Assembly (NCBI RefSeq): GCF_036555685.1
Contig: NZ_DATBKY010000291.1
Coordinates: forward strand, 1 to 45,216
Origin: Actinophytocola sp036555685
Lineage (GTDB): Bacteria > Actinomycetota > Actinomycetes > Mycobacteriales > Pseudonocardiaceae
Length of the DNA stretch: 45,216 nt
Direction of reading: 5' to 3'
The notes beneath the pieces were generated by a model that had not been told where the DNA came from, made no database searches, and saw nothing but the letters and a program-made list of their open reading frames with translations. This document shows positions 30,291-36,963 of this stretch, one piece after another; the first letter of the stretch is position 1; every line of letters starts with the position of its first letter. Position numbers and translations under genes: made by a program.

Positions 30291-31850
30291 TCAGCCGCCG
30301 TCGCCGACGCGGACGAAGTTCTCGATCAGCAGCTGGCCGTTCTTCTGGACGAGCGCGAAGGAGGTCGCCTCGCGGGAGGTGCGGCCCGACTTGGTCTTGT
30401 AGAGCAGCTCCGCCGCGACGCGGTTGCCCTCCACGTCGGTGTCGAGGACGTCGACGGACTCGATCGTGTTCCAGAAGCGCGTGTAGGTCCGCTTCCCGCG
30501 AGACTTCTCCTTGGCCCGGCCGGTGAGCAGGTCGTACGCCTCGTCGGTCTGGTCCGGAAGTAGCGCGTAGTAGTCCCGGACCGCCCGGTCGTAGTCTTCC
30601 GCCTGCGGTTCGCGCTGGGACGCCGGAGCCTCCTGCGGGGACGTCTGCCGGGCGTTGTCGCCCGAGCTGTTGTTGCCCGTGTTGGACAGCAGCGTCGCCA
30701 CCAGGATTCCGACCAGCATGGCCGCGACGATCGCCAGCACGGTCAGCGCGACGGACCGGGCACGGTTGCGTTCGCGGGGCGCGCGGGGTAGCCGCGGCGT
30801 CGGGCCGGAGGGCATCGGCTCCCGGTGCAGCGAATTCCCCGGCCCGCTCGGTATCGGCTCGGAGAACGGGTGCACGTCGAGCCGCGTCGCCTCCTTCGGC
30901 GGTCCGGCCCACTGGTGCGGCGGCGTCGCCGGGCGGGGCGGTGTCGACGGACCAGTGGGAGCCTGCGGCAGCCGGGCGCCGGCGATGCGGTTGGTCGGCG
31001 CGCTGGCCGTGTCCATCACCGGGGCCGGCCGCCCGTCGGCGACCGCCGAGAGGCTGTCCCGCGCCACCACGAGCGACGGCCGCTCGGCCGGGTCCACCCG
31101 CAGCAGCTGCATCAGCAACGCGGTGAGCGGGCCGGCGTGCCGCGGCGGGGTGATGTTGCCCGCGGCCACGGCGTACAGCAACGCCAGCGTGTTCTCCGAA
31201 AGCCCGAACGGCGAGTGCCCCTCGACGGCCGTGTACAGCGTGGAGCCGAGCGAGAAGACGTCCGCCGCCGGCGTCGGGTCCTGGCCCTTCGCGACCTCGG
31301 GCGCGAGGTAGGCCGGCGTGCCGGCGAGCATGCCGGTCGCGGTGACCGTGACGTCACCCGTGGCCCGCGAGATGCCGAAGTCGGTGATCTTGACCGTGCC
31401 GTCGTCGGCGAGCAGCACGTTGGCCGGCTTGATGTCGCGGTGCACGATGCCCGCGCCGTGCGCGGCCACCAGCGCCGAGGCGACCTGCGTGCCGATCCGG
31501 GCGGCCTCCTGCGGGCTCAGCGTGCCCCGCTCGGAGAGGACCGTCGCCAGGCTCTTGGACGGCAGGTACTCCATGACCAGCCACGGGTCGCCCTCGTGCT
31601 CGGCGACGTCGTAGACCGTGATCGCGTTGGGATGCGCGAGCCGCGCCGCGATGCGCCCCTCCCGCATACATCTTCGCCGCGCCTCCTCTGCCTGCGCGTC
31701 GGTCAGGCCGGGCTGCAGGAGCAGCTGCTTGATCGCCACGGTCCGATGTAGACGTTCGTCGTGGGCCTGCCACACGATCCCCATCGCGCCGCTGCCCAGC
31801 CGCTGGCCGAGCCGGTAGCGGCCCGCGACCACGCCCCCTTCACCCGTCAC
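30291..31850 (-). CDS. Transmembrane Ser/Thr protein kinase (PknB-like) with extracytoplasmic domain
   Basis: A 519-residue Hanks-type kinase. The kinase domain (about 10-270) is complete: G-loop LGSGAMGIVWQA, K41, HRDIKPANVLL (D139), DFGIS (157-159), activation loop rich in Thr (TGDVTVTATGML), and GTPAYLAPEV. A Pro-rich linker (290-365) leads to one membrane helix (366-388). The outer part ends in a compact 90-residue domain (DRAVRDYYALLPDQTDEAYDLL ... FVRVGDGG) of NTF2/DUF4878-like appearance. Similar folds occur in the two membrane proteins encoded at 33495 and 34523. GTG 31850 is the start. It lies 46 bases downstream of the second kinase on the same strand, so co-transcription is likely. 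Confidence 0.92.
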   Translation of the reverse strand: MTGEGGVVAGRYRLGQRLGSGAMGIVWQAHDERLHRTVAIKQLLLQPGLTDAQAEEARRRCMREGRIAARLAHPNAITVYDVAEHEGDPWLVMEYLPSKSLATVLSERGTLSPQEAARIGTQVASALVAAHGAGIVHRDIKPANVLLADDGTVKITDFGISRATGDVTVTATGMLAGTPAYLAPEVAKGQDPTPAADVFSLGSTLYTAVEGHSPFGLSENTLALLYAVAAGNITPPRHAGPLTALLMQLLRVDPAERPSLVVARDSLSAVADGRPAPVMDTASAPTNRIAGARLPQAPTGPSTPPRPATPPHQWAGPPKEATRLDVHPFSEPIPSGPGNSLHREPMPSGPTPRLPRAPRERNRARSVALTVLAIVAAMLVGILVATLLSNTGNNSSGDNARQTSPQEAPASQREPQAEDYDRAVRDYYALLPDQTDEAYDLLTGRAKEKSRGKRTYTRFWNTIESVDVLDTDVEGNRVAAELLYKTKSGRTSREATSFALVQKNGQLLIENFVRVGDGG

Positions 31851-31896
31851 GACATTCCCCCAGCGCCCTCGATCCCGTCCGCGTCCACTTAGCGCC

Positions 31897-33267
31897 TCAC
31901 CCCGCCGCGGCCGTGGTGGTCGTGGCGGTCTCTTGCGGTGGCGGTTCCGAAGTCGGTGGTTGGGTGGTCGTGGTGGTGGTCGTCGTCCTCTTGGTGGTGG
32001 TCGTCGTCGGCCGCTCGGTCGTCGTGACCTCTTCCTCCGTGGTCGTGGGTTCCTCTGTGGTCGTGGTCGTCGTGGGGGGCGCTTCCGTCGTGGTCGTGGT
32101 CTGGGGCGCCGGGGCCTCGTTGTTCACCGTGGGATCGGTCTGCTCCGGCCGCTGGCCGTCCCGCGTGCCCAGCAGCCAGGCGCCCGCGGCGACCAGCGCC
32201 GCGAGCAGCACGCCGGCGAACACGAGCGGCTTGCGGGACCGGGAGGACGGGGGTGGGGCGGCGGGCATCGGGCGGACCGCGCGGGTCCGGTCGTCCGCAC
32301 CGACCAGCTGGGTGGCCTCGTCCCCGTACTCCCCGAACTCGTCGTACTCGTCGTATCCGTCGTAGTCGTCGTACGAGTTCACCATTCGCGTCGCCGCGTC
32401 CCCCGCCACCGGAAAGGCACGGGGCATCGACGGCACGGACGGCGTCTCGCCCGCGGCCACGGCGGCGAGCAGGTCACGTGTCCTGGACGTGGACGGGCGG
32501 TCCTCGGGGTCGGTGGCGAGCAGCCACGTCAGCACGCCGGTGAGCGGGCCGGCCTGCAGCGGCGGGTTGATCCGGCCGGCCGCGACCGCGTGCAGCAGCT
32601 GCAGCGTGTTCTCGGTCAGCCCGAACGGCGGCTCGCCCTCGACCGCGGCGTAGAGCGTGGAGCCGAGGGAGAACACGTCCGACGCGGGCGTCGGCTCGTT
32701 GCCGATCGCCGCCTCGGGCGCGAGGTAGGCGGGCGTGCCGGCGATCATGCCGGTCTTGGTGACGGTGACGTCGTCGGTGGCGCGGGAGATGCCGAAGTCG
32801 GTGATCTTCACGGTGCCGTCGTCGCCGAGCAGGATGTTGCCCGGCTTGACGTCGCGGTGCACGATGCCGGCCGCGTGCGCGGCGGCGAGCGCGGCCGCCG
32901 ACTGCGCGCCGATGCGGGCGACCTCGCGGGCGGGCAGCGGGCCGCGCTCGGCCATCACCATCGCGAGGCTCTTGGAGGGCAGGTACTCCATGATCAGGCA
33001 GGGCGCGCCCTGCTCGTCGACCACGTCGAAGACAGCGATCGCGTTTGGATGGTGGAGCTTCGCCGCGATGCGGCCCTCGCGCATGACCCGCTCGACGGCT
33101 TCGTGCGCCTCGTCGGGAGGCAGGCCCGGCTGCAGCAGGAGTCGCTTCACCGCGACGGTTCTGTTCAACCGCTCGTCGTGCGCCTGCCAGACGACGCCCA
33201 TCGCACCGGTGCCGATGCGGTAGACCAGACGGTAGCGCCCGGCTACCAGGCGACCCTCATCGGTCAT
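31897..33267 (-). CDS. Transmembrane Ser/Thr protein kinase with Thr-rich outer tail
   Basis: A 456-residue paralogue of the neighbouring kinase, with aligned motifs: IGTGAMGVVWQA, K41, HRDVKPGNILL, DFGIS, GTPAYLAPEA. The juxtamembrane part has an unusual run of Tyr and acidic residues (DDYDGYDEYDEFGEYGDE, about 298-317), then one membrane helix (about 346-364) and an outer tail built almost wholly of Thr, Pro and Glu (from about 390). It has no folded sensor domain, unlike its partner. The tail may be glycosylated or merely span the wall (inference). ATG 33267 has GGAGGG 9 bases upstream. Coding DNA for the tail (31913-32110) is a low-complexity GTGGTC/GTCGTC run. Confidence 0.92.
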   Translation of the reverse strand: MTDEGRLVAGRYRLVYRIGTGAMGVVWQAHDERLNRTVAVKRLLLQPGLPPDEAHEAVERVMREGRIAAKLHHPNAIAVFDVVDEQGAPCLIMEYLPSKSLAMVMAERGPLPAREVARIGAQSAAALAAAHAAGIVHRDVKPGNILLGDDGTVKITDFGISRATDDVTVTKTGMIAGTPAYLAPEAAIGNEPTPASDVFSLGSTLYAAVEGEPPFGLTENTLQLLHAVAAGRINPPLQAGPLTGVLTWLLATDPEDRPSTSRTRDLLAAVAAGETPSVPSMPRAFPVAGDAATRMVNSYDDYDGYDEYDEFGEYGDEATQLVGADDRTRAVRPMPAAPPPSSRSRKPLVFAGVLLAALVAAGAWLLGTRDGQRPEQTDPTVNNEAPAPQTTTTTEAPPTTTTTTEEPTTTEEEVTTTERPTTTTTKRTTTTTTTTQPPTSEPPPQETATTTTAAAG

Positions 33268-33494
33268 CGCGCCGAGTCCCTCCCTGCCTGCGGGCCATCG
33301 CTCATACCGACTCCGGATGTGATTGGTTACCTGGACCGCGGGTCACAGAAACCTCCCCGGCTGGCGGCGGGCGTGTTCATCGCCACACGTAACGTGGCGG
33401 GACCCACGTACGCCGACCCGCACCAGGCTAGGCGCTCACTCTGCGCACACGAATACGGACCACACAGTGCACAACGGGTAGAGAGCTTAGTGGA
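33268..33494. promoter_or_regulatory. Upstream region of the kinase operon
   Basis: These 227 bases carry no gene. They contain the inverted repeat GCCAC-ACGTAAC-GTGGC (about 33381-33397) and a TATGAG -10-like hexamer on the minus strand near 33298-33303. The promoter of the two kinase genes is expected here. Confidence 0.35.
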
Positions 33495-34301
33495 TCAGTT
33501 GCGTTGCGCCGAAAGCAGCTCGACATCCACGATCCGGCGCGGCGAGTCGGCGACCGTCAGCAGCTGCTGCAGCTGGATGTGCCGGCCGTCGGCGAGCTGC
33601 ATGCGGATGATCGCGAGCACGCCGTCCGCGCGCTTCTGCAGTCCCAGCACGTCGACCGAGCGCACGCGTGACCAGGACTCGAGGAACCGGCCGAGCGTCG
33701 AGTGCAGCAGCTCGGGGGAGATCAGTCCGAACGCGACAGCCGGGTCGCGCGGCACGGTCTCGTAGAACCGGCGGACGACGTCCAGATCCGACACGGGCGT
33801 GGGGGCGGCCGCGCCCGTGTCGGCCGGAGCCGTGGCCGGGGCCGTGGTCGTCGTCGTGGCCGGCGGCGGATTCGCCTCGGCTCGAGGCGCCTGCGTGACC
33901 GGGTCGGGCGCGGGCGGCGCCACGGCCTTCGCGCCACCGCGCGTCAGGGTCCGGTCGAGCTCGTCGGGCAGCAGAGCCTGCTCGCCGCTGATCGGCTCGG
34001 CCGGGCGGTTCGCCGCCTCGTTCTCGACCTGGCGCTGGTGGGCGATCGTGGACGCGATGCCGACCGCGCCGCACAGGACGGCGGTGGCGACCCCGAGTCC
34101 GGTGATCTTCGCGAACTGCGCACCGTGCATCGCGGGCCGCCGGTGCGAGGTCGGCGTCCCGCCGGAGACGATCGGCAGGTCCGCGGTCACGTCGACGTCC
34201 CCTTGCGGGGACTCGGGTCTTGCGGCCTGTTTGGTGATCAACTCGGTGACGGAAACCGAGCCGGCACGCACCCGCCGACGCCCGGTCGTCAGACGATCCA
34301 C
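33495..34301 (-). CDS. Single-pass membrane protein with NTF2/DUF4878-like outer domain
   Basis: About 268 residues. A short cytosolic N-terminus (SVTELITKQAARPES) leads to one membrane helix (ITGLGVATAVLCGAVGIAS), a Pro/Ala/Thr-rich spacer with TTTTTAPATAPA, and a C-terminal domain (VSDLDVVRRFYETVPRDPAVAFGLISPE ... IVDVELLSAQ). That domain has the same outline as the outer domain of the kinase at 30291. Start uncertain: GTG 34301 (GGAG only 2 bases away) or GTG 34271; neither is convincing. Genes for two kinases lie downstream, and the protein may be a sensor or substrate of them (inference). Confidence 0.8.
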   Translation of the reverse strand: MDRLTTGRRRVRAGSVSVTELITKQAARPESPQGDVDVTADLPIVSGGTPTSHRRPAMHGAQFAKITGLGVATAVLCGAVGIASTIAHQRQVENEAANRPAEPISGEQALLPDELDRTLTRGGAKAVAPPAPDPVTQAPRAEANPPPATTTTTAPATAPADTGAAAPTPVSDLDVVRRFYETVPRDPAVAFGLISPELLHSTLGRFLESWSRVRSVDVLGLQKRADGVLAIIRMQLADGRHIQLQQLLTVADSPRRIVDVELLSAQRN

Positions 34302-34522
34302 TTCTCCAGGCCCTTCGTGCGTCTCGAGTAGGGCCAAATAGGTACCGTGCGCCCCTGTTGGACCGCCAGTAAATCGAAGCGGATCACCCGAACGGGTCTT
34401 CGCTAGAACCCAAACTTCACTCGATCGGAGTAATTGACGGCGCAATCGTTCGCGGCGCGTTACCGGCCTGTGGCCGAGCCCCACGGCCTCGACGCCCCGC
34501 CGTGATCCTAGGGCCGGTCGAC
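34302..34522. other. Intergenic stretch, no gene seen
   Basis: Of these 221 bases the part near 34330-34440 is comparatively AT-rich (AATAGGTACC, CAGTAAATCG, GGAGTAATTG) and probably carries the promoter of the minus-strand gene starting at about 34301. No RNA gene or clear repeat is seen. Confidence 0.4.
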
Positions 34523-35560
34523 TCAGCCGGCCTGGGTGTCGTCGCTGATCTTCGGGTCGCCGCCCCACGTGAACGTGAGCCGCCGCTGCTCGACGGTCTC
34601 CGTGCCGTCCTCGTGGACGATCTTCACGGTGCTCGTCGTCATCGCCTGGTTGCGGTCGATCGCGATGTCCTGGACCTCGACGTGGTCCACGCCCGCGTAC
34701 CGCGACTGGATGCCCTCCGGCCCCTCGCGCGCCATGCTGCCCGTGCACATGTCGTGCGCCGCCTTCGGGTCCTCGGTCACCAGCGCGAAGTACTGCTCCG
34801 TCCGGTCGCCCATCGCCTGCGGGTCCGTCGGCGTGACCGGCCGCGGGCCGACCGTCGTCCGCTGCGGCGACGGTGGCTGGGTCGGTGGCTGGGTCGGTGG
34901 CCGGGTCGGTGGCCGCGTCGATGCATCGGCCGGGACGCTCCCCGCCGAGCCCGTCCCGTCGGCCGGCGACCCCGGCCACGGTGCGCCGTGCGTGTGGCTG
35001 ACCGTGTCCGGGCGCGCGCTGGACGACGAGGTCGCGGACGGCCGGTGGGTGGAAGTCGACACCGCCGTCGCCGTCTCGTCGGCCGGCAGCTCACCCAGCG
35101 ACTGGGTCGGGAACTCCGGCAGCGCGTCGATCGTGTCGCTCGACGTGGGCGAGCCGACCAGCCGCACGGCTGCGAGCGCGAGCCCGCACACCACCGCCGC
35201 CGACGTGCTGACCGCGAACCACGCCGCCTTTCGCCCCGACCGCGGCGGGGTCACCGACGCCGGCACGATGCCGAGGTCGAACTTCCGCAGCCCGCGCGGC
35301 AGCGTCTCCGACGTCTCCGACGTCTCCGACATGACGCGCGCGACGGCCGCGTCGGACTCGGGTGAGCGTTGCCGCGGCACCAGCGCCATCGGCGTCGTGT
35401 CACCGTCCGCCGGCGGTGGCGGACCCCAGCTGACGCGGGCGTGGGACGGGATGCGGCCTACCTCCGGCGGTCGCACCGCCGGGGTCCAGGCCGAGTTCAC
35501 GTGGCCCCGCCGGTGCCTGCCATGACGCGGCCCCGGCGTGGGCCAGCCCCCGGTGCTCAT
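34523..35560 (-). CDS. Single-pass membrane protein with repeat linker and NTF2-like outer domain
   Basis: A 345-residue protein. The long cytosolic part includes a SETSETSET repeat (9-bp DNA repeat, 35306-35332), then a basic RSGRK and one membrane helix (AAWFAVSTSAAVVCGLALAAV, about 110-131). A Ser/Thr/Pro linker has RPPTRPPTQPPTQPP, encoded by a 12-bp tandem repeat, and the last 100 residues form a small domain (MGDRRTEQYFALVT-like start ... VEQRRLTFTWGGD). This third copy of the same outer-domain plan in the cluster suggests a common extracytoplasmic sensing theme. ATG 35560 gives MSTGGWPTPG; an internal start further in is possible because the first 60 residues are low-complexity. Confidence 0.75.
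   Translation of the reverse strand: MSTGGWPTPGPRHGRHRRGHVNSAWTPAVRPPEVGRIPSHARVSWGPPPPADGDTTPMALVPRQRSPESDAAVARVMSETSETSETLPRGLRKFDLGIVPASVTPPRSGRKAAWFAVSTSAAVVCGLALAAVRLVGSPTSSDTIDALPEFPTQSLGELPADETATAVSTSTHRPSATSSSSARPDTVSHTHGAPWPGSPADGTGSAGSVPADASTRPPTRPPTQPPTQPPSPQRTTVGPRPVTPTDPQAMGDRTEQYFALVTEDPKAAHDMCTGSMAREGPEGIQSRYAGVDHVEVQDIAIDRNQAMTTSTVKIVHEDGTETVEQRRLTFTWGGDPKISDDTQAG
34872..34919. repeat. 12-bp tandem repeat, four copies
   Basis: GGTGGCTGGGTC repeated four times (copies 3 and 4 with C for T at position 7; copy 4 also with GCGTC). It is in frame inside the gene at 34523 and encodes the PPT(Q/R)P linker. Copy number is likely to vary by slippage. Confidence 0.85.
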
Positions 35561-35938
35561 GGCCGTGCGACCTCTCTGCTCGCGGATCGTGCCGTGTGCG
35601 ACGGACCGACCACGAGCTCAGCGGGTGTCGACCAGCTGGAAGATCTCGGCGATCCGCCCTTCGCCGAGGCCCGCGGCCCGGGCGATCGCCCCGAACCCCG
35701 CGACCGGTGGGCGTGCGGGTTGCGCGAGTCCGGGAACACCGCGGCGAACACGGCCTCGCCGGACGCGCGGTGGTCGGGAAAAACGGTCGCCGGAGGTGCG
35801 GACGCTGTACGTGACGGCGATGCCCGCCGCCGTCCACGTCGCGATCGTGCCTGCGGCACCGGAGTCGAGATCGTGCGGATGTGCGGCCACGACGAGTGCG
35901 GACCGCACGTCCTCGAGAGGGGCCGGGTGCTCACGTAG
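35561..35938 (-). pseudogene. Decayed PIG-L/LmbE-type deacetylase
   Basis: Minus-strand frame starting near 35908 reads SALVVAAHPHDLDSGAAG then TIATWTAAGIAVTY, the N-terminal signature of PIG-L deacetylases (normally HPDDL). In the next frame the sequence FPDHRASGEAVFAAVFPDSR appears, normally found 90-100 residues later as HPDHRAAGEA. After a return to the first frame, GEGRIAEIFQLVDTR ends the reading. So a large internal deletion and at least two frameshifts have occurred, and the Asp of the metal motif is His. The family makes N-acetylglucosaminyl hydrolases such as mycothiol-pathway enzymes. This copy cannot be functional. Confidence 0.7.
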
Positions 35939-36027
35939 CCCAGAGTATGCGGTTGCTCACTGTGCGAGTTTCGGGGCGTGCACGTCGCACCCACGCCACT
36001 CGACCGGGTGATGAGCAGGCTTGGGGG

Positions 36028-36336
36028 TTACCCGCCGGTGCGGTACCGCTCCTGCGTCGACTGGAGAGCCTTGGTCGCGGCGACGCCCGAGCCGCCGGCG
36101 AGCAGGATCGCCAGCACGTCGGCGAACCCGGAGCCGCTGGTCAGGATCCACGCGAGCAGCGCCCCGGCGGTGGTGACGCCGGCGACCGGCCAGCGCGACC
36201 GCACGTACTGCGCGACCGGCGCCCCGCTCGCGCCCTTCTTGTTCGCGGCGGAGTTCAGCATCGCGAGGTAACCCGCATGGGCAACGGTGGCCACCACCGC
36301 GGCGATGGCGATGATGACGGCGATCAGGTTGAGCAT
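36028..36336 (-). CDS. Small membrane protein, three helices, unknown function
   Basis: A 102-residue protein: helix LIAVIIAIAAVVATVAHAGYLAML, then a charged loop (NSAANKKGASG), helices VAGVTTAGALLAWILTSG and FADVLAILLAGGSGVAATKAL, and a polar end. No family is recognised. ATG 36336 has no strong SD. It stands alone on the minus strand, 64 bases downstream of the chorismate mutase stop, and may be read through from it. Confidence 0.75.
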   Translation of the reverse strand: MLNLIAVIIAIAAVVATVAHAGYLAMLNSAANKKGASGAPVAQYVRSRWPVAGVTTAGALLAWILTSGSGFADVLAILLAGGSGVAATKALQSTQERYRTGG

Positions 36337-36400
36337 GACTCCAGTGTGCCCGGATCGCCGAGCCCGCGGATCGGTGACAACCCTGAATCTGAGTGTTCTC

Positions 36401-36718
36401 TCAGCGGCCGAGCGGACCCCGGCCGAGGTTCAGCAGGGCCATCGCCAGCCGCCTGCCCTCCGAGCCGAGCTCGCGGTAGCGCGCGAGCACGTCGATCTCC
36501 CGGTTGTAGACGATGCGGGGCCCGCCGGCCGCCATTCTCGCCGCGCCGATCGTCTGGGACACCTCGATCCTGCGCTTGACCAGGCGCAGGATCTCCGCGT
36601 CGAGCCAGTCGATCTCCTTGCGCAGTTCGGCGATGTCGGCATCGGCCGGCAGGCTGTGCTGATCGTTCACCGTGTCGTCTCCCGCGGTCGGGGTCGTGGA
36701 GGGAGTCGTGGAGGGCAT
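36401..36718 (-). CDS. aroQ: Chorismate mutase, AroQ type (Rv0948c-like)
   Basis: A short all-helical enzyme that converts chorismate to prephenate, the entry to phenylalanine and tyrosine synthesis. The core reads ELRKEIDWLDAEILRLVKRR then IEVSQTIGAARMAAGGPRIV, with the active-site Arg, Lys and Arg of AroQ-delta enzymes, and ends LGRGPLGR, very near Rv0948c. Stand-alone mutases of this class are activated by partner DAHP synthase (known for Mycobacterium). Start: ATG 36718 (GAGGA upstream, 105 residues) or GTG 36670 (GGGAG at 8 bases, 89 residues); both are plausible. The upstream leader with Phe/Tyr codons and a terminator hairpin suggests control by aromatic amino acid supply. It is divergent from uvrD1, as in Mycobacterium. 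Confidence 0.92.
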   Translation of the reverse strand: MPSTTPSTTPTAGDDTVNDQHSLPADADIAELRKEIDWLDAEILRLVKRRIEVSQTIGAARMAAGGPRIVYNREIDVLARYRELGSEGRRLAMALLNLGRGPLGR

Positions 36719-36761
36719 GCTCGTGATCCTCGGTTCTGGTGGAGCCCCGGCCCCGCGCGAA

Positions 36762-36790
36762 AAGCCCCGGGTCCGATGACTCCGGGGCTT
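36762..36790 (-). terminator. Attenuator terminator hairpin upstream of chorismate mutase
   Basis: On the transcript (minus strand) AAGCCCCGG (36790-36782) pairs with CCGGGGCTT (36770-36762), extended by GTC/GAC around ATCG with one bulged A, and is followed by TTTT-like CTTTTC. It lies between the leader ORF and the mutase start, where a normal end-of-gene terminator makes no sense. Its 5' arm is also complementary to leader bases: GACTCCGG-type segment 36826-36833 against 36778-36785 (8 bp), so terminator and antiterminator exclude each other. Confidence 0.75.
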
Positions 36791-36808
36791 CGCTGTCGTT
36801 GTTGGGCG

Positions 36809-36871
36809 CTACGCCACGACGGGAGCCGGAGTCCGGGTCCCGTAGGAAAACTCGAAGTCGTGGTGCCGCAC
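36809..36871 (-). CDS. Leader peptide of the chorismate mutase attenuator
   Basis: Twenty codons: VRHHDFEFSYGTRTPAPVVA then TAG (36809-36811). Two Phe codons (36854-36856, 36848-36850) and one Tyr codon (36842-36844) lie within five codons, matching the end products of the chorismate mutase branch. GTG 36871 has no SD but lies 7 bases after a -10 hexamer, so it should be translated as a leaderless mRNA. The leader also folds on itself: complement of 36857-36865 pairs with 36812-36820 (9 bp including one G-U), enclosing the Phe/Tyr codons. Ribosome stalling at those codons would free the 36826-36833 segment for antitermination. The parts are seen; the mechanism is inference by analogy with trp and phe attenuators. 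Confidence 0.75.
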   Translation of the reverse strand: MRHHDFEFSYGTRTPAPVVA

Positions 36872-36878
36872 GTTAGGG

Positions 36879-36908
36879 ATTCTGGCACCACGTCTCGTGA
36901 ACTGTCCA
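36879..36908 (-). promoter_or_regulatory. Promoter of the leader peptide-chorismate mutase transcript
   Basis: On the minus strand: -35 TGGACA (complement of 36903-36908, five of six TTGACA bases), 18-bp spacer, -10 CAGAAT (complement of 36879-36884). It predicts a start at or next to the leader GTG. Confidence 0.65.
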
Positions 36909-36949
36909 CCCACCCGGCTTGCCGCGGCGTCGATGTCGGTGCGGGCCGG

Positions 36950-36955
36950 TAACGT
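36950..36955 (+). promoter_or_regulatory. -10 element of uvrD1
   Basis: TAACGT fits TANNNT and ends 8 bases before ATG 36964. GGAGG touches the start with a 2-base gap, too close for a normal SD, so leaderless initiation is likely. Confidence 0.45.
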
Positions 36956-36963
36956 TGGAGGCA

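Noticed and set aside
36762..36790. Reading the hairpin as a simple end-of-transcript terminator.
   Set aside because: Both flanking genes start, not end, here, so an attenuator fits better than a terminator of a gene body.
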